A stretch of DNA of 32,293 nt from an uncultured Desulfobacterales bacterium (GTDB lineage: Bacteria > Desulfobacterota > Desulfobacteria > Desulfobacterales > JAFDCJ01): assembly GCA_945787595.1 (NCBI GenBank), contig CALZJV010000006.1, positions 1 through 32,293 of the forward strand, written 5' to 3'. Each line of letters opens with the position of its first letter. Position 1 is the stretch's first letter. Shown in pieces: positions 24,743 to 32,293 of this stretch. A program made the position numbers and the translations under genes. The notes under the pieces are model-generated. The model saw only the letters and a list, made by a program, of their open reading frames with translations. It made no database searches and was not told the origin of the DNA.

Positions 24743-25645
24743 ATGGGCAACATAAAGAAAATCTATGCTTGGGCGAGACCCGTTGATAATCCTGCGATAA
24801 ACCTATTGACAAAATTAATTGGCATTGATGCTGAACATACATACGTAACGGATTACCGCCCGGAATCGGTTTGTACGTCCATTCAAGAAGTTAGACAAAA
24901 AAAGCTCAGTTTTTGGTATTGCTATGGTGATTTTCATTCAGATAATTCAAAACTCGTACCTAAATTAACTGCGGAAGTCAAAATTGACGAGGACGTGTTA
25001 AAGTGTATCTGCGGTCCTAACCAGAAAAGATATACAGGAACCATTAAAAGCTACGGGATTGACGGTGTTTGTCACCAAGTGACAAACCAAATCCTATATG
25101 CAGGAAAACCGCAAATTGATGTAGAGGGCGTTGGAGCAAGTGTTAATTCATACGCAATTTATAATGTCTATGGTTTGAATAAAAATGATTGGCTTAAAAT
25201 AAGTAATCTTTGCTACCCCCAACAAAAAAAACAAACATCGTCAGGGAAAAAAAATATGACACATGCAAGTTACATCGATAAGGTTAACAGACTACATGAA
25301 GAAGCAATCAGGATGGGGTATTCAGACGAGGAAATTCGAAAAAAGGAACGTAACCTACTGATAGATGAACGCCTTGGTGAGGACACGGACGACAACACCC
25401 GATTTGTGATTATAGAAATATTAGAGCAAATTGATAAAGAGCGAGAAAATCTTCTAAAAAAGTTAAAGATTGGTGAAATCTCACCAGACCGAATAGCTTA
25501 TGAGATCAACAGGGTTAATAACAAAGGACTTAGAGAAATTGCTGAGGAAATCGGTGATCATAAATTTATAAAAATGTTCGACTGTGAACCTGGAAAGGAT
25601 ATCAACCTTGTGAACCCCGAAGTCGCAGAAAAATTCTATAGTTAA
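24743..25645 (+). CDS. Hypothetical protein with a GxCHQ motif
   Basis: A 300-residue protein with a TAGGAGGTAAG binding site. Residues 1-150 form a domain with WYCYGDFHSD (58-67), CICG (88-91) and DGVCHQVTNQIL (107-118). Cys110-His111 in a GVCHQ loop at a helix start looks like the nucleophile elbow of papain-like or transglutaminase-like cysteine peptidases, but the other catalytic residues are not obvious. The C-terminal half (about 170-300) is charged and helical, with IRKKERNLLIDERLGEDTDD and a coiled-coil-like ILEQIDKERENLLKKLKIGE segment. No signal peptide. The gene stands alone beside a tRNA-type integration scar. Function unknown; effector or phage-derived protease are possibilities only. 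Confidence 0.6.
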   Translation: MGNIKKIYAWARPVDNPAINLLTKLIGIDAEHTYVTDYRPESVCTSIQEVRQKKLSFWYCYGDFHSDNSKLVPKLTAEVKIDEDVLKCICGPNQKRYTGTIKSYGIDGVCHQVTNQILYAGKPQIDVEGVGASVNSYAIYNVYGLNKNDWLKISNLCYPQQKKQTSSGKKNMTHASYIDKVNRLHEEAIRMGYSDEEIRKKERNLLIDERLGEDTDDNTRFVIIEILEQIDKERENLLKKLKIGEISPDRIAYEINRVNNKGLREIAEEIGDHKFIKMFDCEPGKDINLVNPEVAEKFYS

Positions 25646-25973
25646 CCGATTTCAAAATAATTCCCACCAGCTTTTTCTCGGTCTTCAGCTTTTTTGAATA
25701 TTGCCTCAGTTTTTTTCTCTATAACTTTTCATCGTTTTTCTTCCATTTCATTGTAACAGGGTCGGATTTTCTTGCAGCATTATTTGGCATTATTAAAACA
25801 ATTACGATGAATAGCGCAATTAATTATGGAAGTACATAGGAAGTAGACGCCATCTTCAGATAGGTATTTTGAGGTACATTGAGGTATGATTAGGTTTTTC
25901 CGAATTATCCACTAATTTAATGTGATTACAATTATTTATAATGATTTCCTGCTCTTGCTCGATTTGGTTGATA
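25646..25973. other. Intergenic region with short direct repeats
   Basis: There are minus-strand traces of a broken frame near 25650-25740 (FKKAEDREKAGGNYFEIG after a stop), probably the tail of a lost gene. Two TTGAGGTA copies 10 bp apart (25869-25876 and 25879-25886) lie about 90 bp before the tRNA-Glu remnant; a third is at 26154-26161. Confidence 0.35.
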
Positions 25974-26021
25974 CGGCCTCTCACGCCGGTAACGCGGGTT
26001 CGAACCCCGCTGGGACTACCA
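25974..26021 (+). pseudogene. 3' half of tRNA-Glu(CTC), integration scar
   Basis: The segment carries the tRNA-Glu anticodon arm (CGGC-CTCTCAC-GCCG, anticodon CTC), variable loop TAAC, the T arm (GCGGG-TTCGAAC-CCCGC), the 3' acceptor strand TGGGACT and A-CCA ending at 26021. The D arm and the 5' acceptor strand (expected to read AGTCCCA) are not present upstream, and tRNA similarity fades at the first anticodon-stem pair. A 3' half beginning near the anticodon is what a tyrosine-recombinase element leaves at its far end when it integrates into a tRNA gene. The intact tRNA-Glu should lie outside this window. Confidence 0.75.
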
Positions 26022-26083
26022 ATAATAATATCAAGGGTTTATAATGAATTGTAAGCCCTTTTTTCATGTCTGAATTATCCAAC

Positions 26084-26103
26084 CCCCACCACTATCCCCA
26101 CCA
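26084..26103 (+). repeat. Tandem CCCACC-N6-CCCACCA motif beyond the tRNA-Glu scar
   Basis: CCCCACCA occurs twice, 12 bp apart, starting about 63 nt after the CCA end of the tRNA-Glu fragment. A matching pair with the same spacing lies at the same distance beyond the 3' end of tRNA-Pro (32090-32107, other strand). The arrangement suggests arm-type integrase sites. Confidence 0.55.
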
Positions 26104-26107
26104 TTTA

Positions 26108-26144
26108 AAAATTGAAAAAGGCAGAGCCATTTGCGGACTCTGCT
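26108..26144 (-). terminator. Intrinsic terminator of the SIR2-STAND gene
   Basis: On the minus strand GCAGAG (26143-26138) pairs with CTCTGC (26126-26121) and is followed by CTTTTTCAATTTTT. It lies about 100 nt past the stop at 26247 of the minus-strand gene and fits rho-independent termination. Confidence 0.65.
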
Positions 26145-26246
26145 CTCGATGTGTTGAGGTATATTGGTAGCTTTTAACAATTTAATGGTTATAAATAATT
26201 TATACTTTTATCAGCGAATTGGAAGAATCGGCTAATAATTCACACT

Positions 26247-28106
26247 CTAATCGACCGGTCTAACATCAAATGCAATAGGACCCCTTGAAGAAAAACCTAA
26301 TTCAAAATTTACCGAAATCCCAGATGATAATTGATGTTTTCTGTTTTGATGCCATGGGCTGAAATATATATCTCCTTTCCATCCCTTTATATTATGCGCA
26401 TAGATAAAACCTTCTTTTTTAGTAGTCTTTGTGCCTATCTTGCCACTAAAGGCCTTTCTGCGACCATCTTCCATCCAAAAGTGCAACACTCTTCTTTGAA
26501 CATATCTTGGTATCAAATTATGAGCTATCGCAAAATATTTTAAAGCTTTACGATATCTACCATTAATTGTGTACACTACTGCTTTATTAAATGCGCTTTT
26601 CCAATTATCTACAAAGCCAGTCGCTTCAGAAATATTTTCGACCAATTCCATCATTTTATCATAATCAGGATATTTCCTTTCAATTTGTATTTCTAATTGA
26701 AGTCCGAACGCTCCTAAAGGACATTTTTCAGCATTAGTAGCCATTGTGAGTAAATTTAACGCACCATCCGTATCCTGTGATTTATGCAAATGCATTAATG
26801 CCAGTGTATAACAACCTGTACCATCACCGGAATTTAACAATTCTGTAGCTCTTTTTCTTGCAGCACCCTCATCAATTTCTGAAAGCGTTTCAATCAGTCT
26901 TGAATTTAATCTTATTTGTGAGTCAACATCTCCTTCACAGGCTGTTAGTCCATTGTTAAGAGTTTCGATGGCCATATTAACTAATTCTGTTTTTTCATCA
27001 CCCGTCTTATTTTGCCATATATCTCTCATTATACGAGCACTTACATCATAAGGATGAGGCAGATTTGGATTGTTTATCTTTGCAGTATCCAGCAGGATAA
27101 ATATATCTTGAACTTTAGGGTTGTCTATAGATTTGCCTTCAAGCTCTGTCTTGTTCTGATCCCATTTTAAGTTAGCCATTGTTGTTAATATATTTTCTTT
27201 TCTTTCTTCTAACGCGTATTTTTCGGGCGGCTCTGCGAGCGCTTCTTCCAATATTGGTATCACTTCTTTGTCATTTTTATCTCTTTTAAATAATAATCTC
27301 GCTAAGTGATGCAAAATTGGTCTGGCGGGTTGTTGTTTTCGCAGAATTTTAAAAGCATCGATTAAAGCATCGTCATCAAATGGTCTACTCAGGTTTTGTC
27401 GATGTACCCAATTTACTCCCTTCATAATAAATAAATCCCCAATAAAATCGGCTTCAACCCTACTTCTTATATCTGCAGATTCTGCAATGCTTTGCAAATA
27501 ACTTGTTATTTTAGTTTTATCTAATAATCCTGTTATATAATTTGCTATAAGGGTATGATACACTGCGCACATCGGGTTTAGTCTCGCATCCATTGTATGT
27601 TTCAAAAATGATGATGCTTTTCCATCTGCCATTTTAAAAATTTCAGGATAATCGTATCTTTGGTTTAGCAATTTATTAATAGCTTTTCTCAGAACTGCAA
27701 CAGGTATATCAATGTCCATTGCTGTGGCAACGGAACAAATTCCAACTAAATCCCTGGCTTCTGCAGAATCTATATTCTGAAATTCCTCATTCACAATATT
27801 ATTAATCGACCTTCGCGCTGGATCTAATGATCTATAAATTATCGGTAAGAATTTGATTTCGCTATTTATTATGTTTGATATCTCAGTTTGGTGTATTTCT
27901 GGAAATTTTTGATTTTTAATCAAATCTGCGATATATTTCGCCAATTTTTGTTTTTCATCTTGACTCAACTTTACGTCAACTTTAATTTTATGCCCAAAAG
28001 TTTGAAATCCTATTGTATCTTCGAAAATTAGAAAAATTGGATAATTTTTATAGTTTTTTACTATAGAGTTAACGCATAAACGTAAAATATGATATAAAAA
28101 CAGCAT
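26247..28106 (-). pseudogene. C-terminal part of the split SIR2-STAND gene: NTPase end, TPR repeats, cold-shock-like domain
   Basis: A 619-codon frame whose first 15 or so residues come from the insertion sequence; the original protein resumes at Lys17. YPIFLIFED (about 22-30) looks like the Walker B strand of a STAND NTPase, followed by VDVKLSQDEKQKLAKYIADL, the sensor and winged-helix entry. Residues about 240-550 are helical pairs of TPR type (for example YTLALMHLHKSQDTDGALNL and AFNKAVVYTINGRYRKALKY). The last 55 residues (KKEGFIYAHN, GDIYFSPW, LSSGISVNFELGFSSRGPIA) have the strand pattern of a cold-shock/OB domain. The other part of the gene is at 30015-31358, beyond the insertion sequence. 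Alone this fragment has no start region of its own. Confidence 0.8.
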
Positions 28107-30055
28107 GATAAGACGGAATACTACTTGACTTTTTTTGTTTTAAATACTACTAAATGCTCTAGTTTTAAGATCATATTCCTCTGAAAACTGGTTTTTGTTA
28201 AAAAATCAAAGAACTTTTGGTAGTAAAATTTACAAAAATAGTCAAATCCGACCCGGATAGGAGTATCAAAAATCGTGTTCAATTTAAACACCGTTACCGC
28301 TCATCAACAGATACCTCTGATTCATGTTGTCAATGAAGACGATGAACTGCTTGCAAACTCGCCTGAAGCTGAGTGGTATAAAATTTTGCAAAATTTGCCA
28401 TGGGAACAATATCGCTGCATAGGTGCTGATTACTACAATGCTCTGTACCACTTCAATAAATCAAGAGTTGATAGCCTAAAAGACCAAAACTCCTTAAATG
28501 AGAAAAAAGAAACAGCCACTCAGCGTCTGCTGTTCGATCGTGCTACCATGGATGAAAGCGTCTCCGTATTGTTGGATGAAAAATTCATAACAGAAATAGA
28601 TCCAATCGTTTCGGCATCGATGATTGCACCCGGCAAGACGCCGGATCGGCTTGGTGGTAAAAAACCTAAATGTTTTTTTGCTCTGTTCAAAAGCTTTATC
28701 GGTGTTTCACTAATGGGTTTTGAATCTATCCCTGAAAAAGTTCATTTGCTACTGACTTCCAATCTTGGCTTTGCTCGGGTCTGCGGGTTTGTCCCTAAAG
28801 GAAACAATGATCAGTATTGGTTCAAATACGTTCCGAGCATTCGCAAACTTGAACAATTTGATCAGATCATGACCGACTATGGTCTGTGGGATCGCTTAAA
28901 GATCAATGAAGTCATTGAAAATTTAAAACAAGGCATCATTCAAGAAGAAAAAGAGCTTGTTGGCGATACCACGCATTTTTATGCTTACTCGGGTTTTGAG
29001 ACCGTCACTTACATTAATGAAAAAGGTAAAGAACAGCGAAAGTCACAATCGAAAACCACAAAAAATTGCCGCTGTGAAGACAGGGACAACTGCGAACACC
29101 CATGGCAACTTGCCGATGATGGCGCCGGCACGATTGTAAAAGCTTTCAATAAATATATTTGGGGCCATAAAGCATCGATACTTGGTCTACCATTGCAAGG
29201 CATCCCTCTTGATGCAATTGCCGTAGCCGATGCTGCCACCTATGATGGTGAAACATTCTTCCCGCATGTGGTTAGTCTGTTTGCACAATATCCTGATATA
29301 AGATCATGGATTCAAACAGTAATCTATGACAGTGCCTGTGATAGCCAGAAACTCAAGGATAAGTTCCGAGACGAATTAGGCATCAAGCTGAAGGCATCGC
29401 TTAACCCTCGCAGGAAAACAACAGTGACGGAAAACTTGCCAAGAGGAATGAAAAAGCTTACAGCCTATGGCAACTTGGTATGCAATGCCGGCCATGAGAT
29501 GGATTACAGAGGAGCACGATACCAAACAGAGAAGTTTATTTACCGAGCACCTTTGGATGCAAATGAGACAAGTGTTTGCGATAGCTGTGGGCAAAAGCAA
29601 ATGTGTTGCCCCAACGCAAGCAATGGACGGGTGGTGGAAGTCTCATTTAATATGCTGCCTCATATCGACTCACAAGATCCTCCGATGGCCAAGCGATTCA
29701 AAGCGATCATGACACGCCGCCCGTCGGTGGAGCGAATGATAAAACGGCTTAAATGCGATCTGGGTGGTGACAGGTTGAAAAAACGTAGCAACGCATCGTT
29801 TCAAGCTTATCTTGATAAAACAATGATTGCTTTTCACATTCTTCTTAGGAACTGAAGCCGAGTTTGCGACAAGAAAAAATCTAAAAAGCAGAAGTACGTC
29901 CTAAATCCATAATTTCTCTGGTTTTTTAACCTGAAGTACAGCAGCTTGCTGCTTTAATCAAATTTTCAAAGAACATTAACCAAAATTAAAATTTTATGCT
30001 TACAATTTTGTAATTTATATCTGATCAAATTTAAGTTTATGCGTAGGCTCTATAG
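28061..30055 (+). mobile_element. Insertion sequence interrupting the SIR2-STAND gene
   Basis: The element is 1995 bp long. Its ends are CTATAGAGTTAACGCATAAAC (first 20 at 28061-28080) and, read inward from the right, CTATAGAGCCTACGCATAAA (from 30055); 17 of 20 positions match, and similarity extends further inward. One transposase gene fills most of the element. The flanking sequences join in frame when the element is removed. I see no obvious target-site duplication. Confidence 0.85.
28275..29855 (+). CDS. DDE transposase
   Basis: A 526-residue protein filling the insertion sequence. A catalytic-type Asp in GDTTHFYAYSGFE (about 230-242), a second in TVIYDSACDSQ (about 350-360) and a late Glu in RRPSVERMIKRLK fit an RNase-H-fold DDE transposase. 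The insert between the first and second Asp includes a CRCEDRDNCEHPW Cys/His cluster; another, CDSCGQKQMCC, lies in the C-terminal third. This form is common in long single-gene insertion sequences, but I do not assign an IS family. The start used is a GTG at 28275; a GGATAGGAGT binding site precedes it. The frame is intact, so the element could be active. Confidence 0.88.
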   Translation: MFNLNTVTAHQQIPLIHVVNEDDELLANSPEAEWYKILQNLPWEQYRCIGADYYNALYHFNKSRVDSLKDQNSLNEKKETATQRLLFDRATMDESVSVLLDEKFITEIDPIVSASMIAPGKTPDRLGGKKPKCFFALFKSFIGVSLMGFESIPEKVHLLLTSNLGFARVCGFVPKGNNDQYWFKYVPSIRKLEQFDQIMTDYGLWDRLKINEVIENLKQGIIQEEKELVGDTTHFYAYSGFETVTYINEKGKEQRKSQSKTTKNCRCEDRDNCEHPWQLADDGAGTIVKAFNKYIWGHKASILGLPLQGIPLDAIAVADAATYDGETFFPHVVSLFAQYPDIRSWIQTVIYDSACDSQKLKDKFRDELGIKLKASLNPRRKTTVTENLPRGMKKLTAYGNLVCNAGHEMDYRGARYQTEKFIYRAPLDANETSVCDSCGQKQMCCPNASNGRVVEVSFNMLPHIDSQDPPMAKRFKAIMTRRPSVERMIKRLKCDLGGDRLKKRSNASFQAYLDKTMIAFHILLRN

Positions 30056-31358
30056 TTCGAAACTTGAGGATATCAGCTTCGTCTACAGATGAAAGCGAAT
30101 ACAATAAAATCCTTTCAGGCTCGGGAATTTTAGCGTTATCAGCGTCTTTTTTGATTTGTTTTGTAAAATTTTCTATTTCCTCGATCGTTGGTATTTTTTT
30201 ATAAGAGCGCCCTGAGGTTTTTATAGCTATTGATCTGTGAGAAGTCATTAATTTATAAACGCTTGCCAAAATAATCATCGATCTACCACTGCCAGGATCT
30301 CCTTCAACTATAATAACATTTGACTTGTCTTTTATTGCATTCTTTTTTCTAATTAATTTTACCAGTTCGTTAGTTTGACTCCTTGGAAAGTGCCATTTCA
30401 TGGCAAACGGTTTATAACTGTTAAGATATCCTTTAAAAAATGAATTTGCAGAGACCTCTTCATGAAAATCTTCGAAGAGTACAGGATCATAGGAATTCAG
30501 AAAATCACCAATTCCCCTCGAATCAACAGGCAATAATTCATCGCCTATTACAATCCTTTTATATCTGAGATCCTTTGGATCTCTTAATTTTACTTCTTTA
30601 GAAAGTTTCTTAGAAAAATCATTGAGATCAGAAATGAAATATTTTATATTGTATCTTTCTAACAGATATTGTTTTTCCTCATCAGGTTCACTTCTGAATA
30701 CAGCAAAATAAGTCTTATCTGGCTTCCCAATTAAGTTCGTAAGTTTTTGCACCATCTCAAAAAAAATATAGTCATCAAATGAGTAGCCTAAAAATAGAAA
30801 AGATAAATTTGCTGCATGTGATGCTAAAATATCAAAAATTCTTGATCTTTGCTCTCTTGCGACCACCATATCTTCTGGAGTGATAACCATAGAGCCAGCA
30901 TGACGATATGTCACATCTAAGCTGCCCATTAACTTTACACATAGTAATTCTGATTGGATTCCAACAAGAGCAAATTCGTTTCCAGTTAGGATGGTACGGA
31001 TAATTCTTTCCTGTTTTTCATGCAAAGCATTTTCAAGCGCCAGGTCATAGTTTGTGGTAAAGGTTGTAAACCAATTAAATTGAAATAAGTCGAGTAAAGG
31101 CTCGGATATTTTTGCTGTTGATAGCCTTTGCCTTATGTTCTCATATACATTTTCTGGTCCAACCATTTCTGATAGATCACCTATTATCTCAAAATAATCT
31201 TTTAACGGGCTTGAATAGTTAAATTTTTGCTTTAATTCATGTATCAAATCGCCCCAAGTTGCACCACCGCTCGCGGCGGTCACTCCAGCCCCAACAAAAA
31301 GAGCACATTGGTTTCCTGCAATTGTTGCTGCTAACTCTTTTATAGATGCATTCATCAT
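30015..31358 (-). pseudogene. N-terminal part of the split SIR2-STAND gene: SIR2 domain plus P-loop
   Basis: A 447-codon frame; the last 13 residues come from the insertion sequence. Residues about 8-260 are a SIR2 domain of the bacterial defence type: FVGAGVTAASGGATWGDLI (21-39) binds NAD and TTNYDLALENAL (101-112) carries the conserved Asn-Tyr-Asp. The catalytic His of the usual KLHGS is Met144 here (KLMGS). The late FLFLGYSFDD (187-196) is the SIR2_2 signature. A P-loop GDPGSGRS (353-360) opens a STAND-type NTPase; its Lys is replaced by Arg. NADase-effector STAND proteins (Avs5-like by architecture) kill phage-infected cells by NAD depletion. This gene is now split by the insertion sequence and probably inactive. 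Confidence 0.85.
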
Positions 31359-31724
31359 AACCCCCAGTTATTGTTTTATTATTGACTTATCGAATTTGTT
31401 TACCAATATTTAACAGTGGGGTATAAAGGTTTTTACGATGATTGTAATTATTAAATTGTCAATTCGTCAAGACAATTAACAAAAATTAGTAATGATGCAA
31501 ATATCTTACATGCTTTAATTGCATAAATATTTGAATTATATATGTATTTTTGATATTATCATTGAATTTCGTCAATCAGGAGATTGGAGGCTCACTGATA
31601 TTTCCGCGGTAATCTTCAGAATCTCCAGGAAATTATCCGATTGGCAAGTATTGCAACATCTAAACAGTTTTCGTTATCATAGCATTAAATCAAACAAAGT
31701 AAAGTATTAACAATAGCTTGTTAT
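31359..31724. other. Upstream region of the SIR2-STAND gene
   Basis: AT-rich DNA without a supportable gene; it presumably holds the promoter of the minus-strand SIR2-STAND gene. A plus-strand frame at 31519-31710 has no binding site and poor composition. Confidence 0.5.
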
Positions 31725-31910
31725 TTATTTCCTATACTGAGAGTTACGATTCAATCGCTTTATACGATGACTATCAAGACGGAATTTAGCGGCAAAGGAT
31801 TCCTGCAGCGTGGTTTCAATGAGGCTAATCTCTCCGGCTTTTAGTTGGTCACTTACACGAATTATCAACTTCCAGACTGTCAATGCAAACAGGATTTTCA
31901 CCTCAGGCAT
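31725..31910 (-). pseudogene. Remnant of the repeated unknown gene
   Basis: A 61-residue minus-strand frame. Its middle (SDQLKAGEISLIETTLQES) matches the plus-strand scrap at 12361-12471, and its 5' DNA (GAGGTGAAAATCCTGTTTGC) matches DNA next to the XRE fragment at 24060-24090. There is no ribosome binding site of note. Together the three loci outline one unknown gene or mobile repeat that has been broken several times in this region. Confidence 0.5.
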
Positions 31911-32166
31911 CCATTTGAAAACGGTAATACAAAGCGCCCGGTCCGGTCCGCAACCTTATATTTTTAAGATTGAAAAATCGTTACAATTAGAGGCAACAAC
32001 CATTTTCTTTTAAAATGTTATATGACTCGAAACATACTGCGTTTTTTATATGTCCTTTTACATGGATTTACTCTGATTTACAAGTTTGTGGTGGGTCATA
32101 GGGTGGGTCAATTTATAAACGGAGCCATGGATAGATAATAATATTCATATAACTTATTGAAATTAT
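31911..32166. other. Region 3' of tRNA-Pro
   Basis: No gene is supported. It contains the tandem CCCACC motif (32090-32107) and otherwise AT-rich DNA, as expected for the attachment side of a tRNA-targeting element. Confidence 0.4.
32090..32107 (-). repeat. Tandem CCCACC-N6-CCCACCA motif beyond tRNA-Pro
   Basis: On the minus strand CCCACC-CTATGA-CCCACCA begins 60 nt beyond the CCA end of tRNA-Pro. The counterpart beyond the tRNA-Glu scar is CCCACC-ACTATC-CCCACCA with the same 12-bp period. Confidence 0.55.
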
Positions 32167-32243
32167 TGGTCGGGGCGCCCAGATTTGAACTGGGGACTTC
32201 CTGCTCCCAAAGCAGGCGCGCTACCAGGCTGCGCCACGCCCCG
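32167..32243 (-). tRNA. tRNA-Pro(TGG)
   Basis: A complete 77-nt cloverleaf with encoded CCA. Acceptor stem CGGGGCG/CGCCCCG, D stem GCGC/GCGC, anticodon stem CCTGC/GCAGG with loop TTTGGGA (anticodon TGG), T arm CCCAG-TTCAAAT-CTGGG, discriminator A, then CCA. It decodes CCA and, by wobble, other proline codons. Its 3' end points into the defence island. Confidence 0.97.
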
Positions 32244-32256
32244 ATTTCGGACGGAC

Positions 32257-32285
32257 TTATTAGCATGCTTTCAGCATTTGCGCAA
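32257..32285 (-). promoter_or_regulatory. Promoter of tRNA-Pro
   Basis: On the minus strand TTGCGC (32285-32280) and TAATAA (32262-32257) are 17 bp apart, a good sigma-70 arrangement. The -10 box lies 13 nt before the mature 5' end of the tRNA, leaving a leader of a few nucleotides. Confidence 0.6.
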
Positions 32286-32293
32286 GCATATTG

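Noticed and set aside
25960..26021. Complete tRNA-Glu gene
   Set aside because: The 5' acceptor strand and D arm are missing; only the half from the anticodon stem onward is present.
28040..30075. Target-site duplication of the insertion sequence
   Set aside because: The flanks (CAAGTTTCGA and AAAAAACTAT on the minus strand) share no convincing repeat, although the frame closes correctly without one.
31519..31710. Plus-strand 63-codon frame
   Set aside because: No ribosome binding site, no motif and weak composition.
1..32293. CRISPR array
   Set aside because: No regularly spaced repeats of about 25-40 bp with unique spacers were seen; the short repeats found are 8-14 bp.

Overview
The window looks like an accessory (genomic island) region of a bacterial chromosome. 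Several features suggest a member of the former Deltaproteobacteria (Desulfobacterota, perhaps Desulfobacterales): moderately AT-rich DNA, strong AGGAGG ribosome binding sites, a tRNA-Pro with an encoded CCA end, and a set of mobile-element genes (SSB, SWIM protein, RecB-like nuclease, DUF932, small zinc-ribbon proteins) that I associate with that group. This is an inference from gene style. The window holds no marker gene that fixes the taxon.

Layout. (1) 1-5.8 kb: minus-strand, separately spaced genes: the N-terminus of a secreted alpha/beta hydrolase, a START-like protein, two isoprenylcysteine-methyltransferase-like membrane proteins (one clearly GC-richer), a small dimeric-barrel protein, an alpha/beta hydrolase with an Asp nucleophile, and RsgA. 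(2) 6.1-12.2 kb: a plus-strand mobile recombination module with strong ribosome binding sites: ssb, a SWIM zinc-finger protein with annealase-like features, a Cas4/RecB-type nuclease, a truncated UvrD-like helicase joined to a restriction-enzyme-like fragment, a zinc-ribbon protein and a DUF932 protein. (3) 12.5-16.0 kb: a 1160-residue NERD nuclease/STAND NTPase/helical-repeat protein on the minus strand, a strong antiphage candidate. (4) 16.4-21.0 kb: a second, 5'-truncated nuclease of the module, small proteins, a Nudix hydrolase, a Cys-based phosphatase, a DMT transporter, an HU/IHF-like protein and two broken genes. (5) 21.3-23.7 kb: one or two integron gene cassettes without an integrase, bounded by recognisable attC sites; the complete one encodes a 509-residue metallophosphoesterase. 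(6) 24.1-26.1 kb: an XRE-regulator fragment, a 300-residue unknown protein and the 3' half of a tRNA-Glu, a likely integration scar. (7) 26.2-31.4 kb: one large SIR2-STAND-TPR-cold-shock-like gene split by a 2-kb insertion sequence whose terminal inverted repeats can be read; removing the element restores the frame (about 1038 residues). (8) 31.7-32.3 kb: a gene remnant and a tRNA-Pro with its promoter.

How it fits together. Two independent STAND-type defence genes, a cassette-borne phosphoesterase and a phage-like recombination module lie among repeated gene scraps, truncated genes and tRNA-linked attachment scars. That is the signature of a defence/mobile-element turnover hot spot. No integrase, CRISPR array or rRNA was found. 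The least described objects are the NERD-STAND protein, the SIR2-STAND-TPR-OB gene killed by an insertion sequence, the phosphoesterase cassette, and a tandem CCCACC-N6-CCCACCA motif about 60 nt beyond the 3' end of both the tRNA-Glu remnant and tRNA-Pro.
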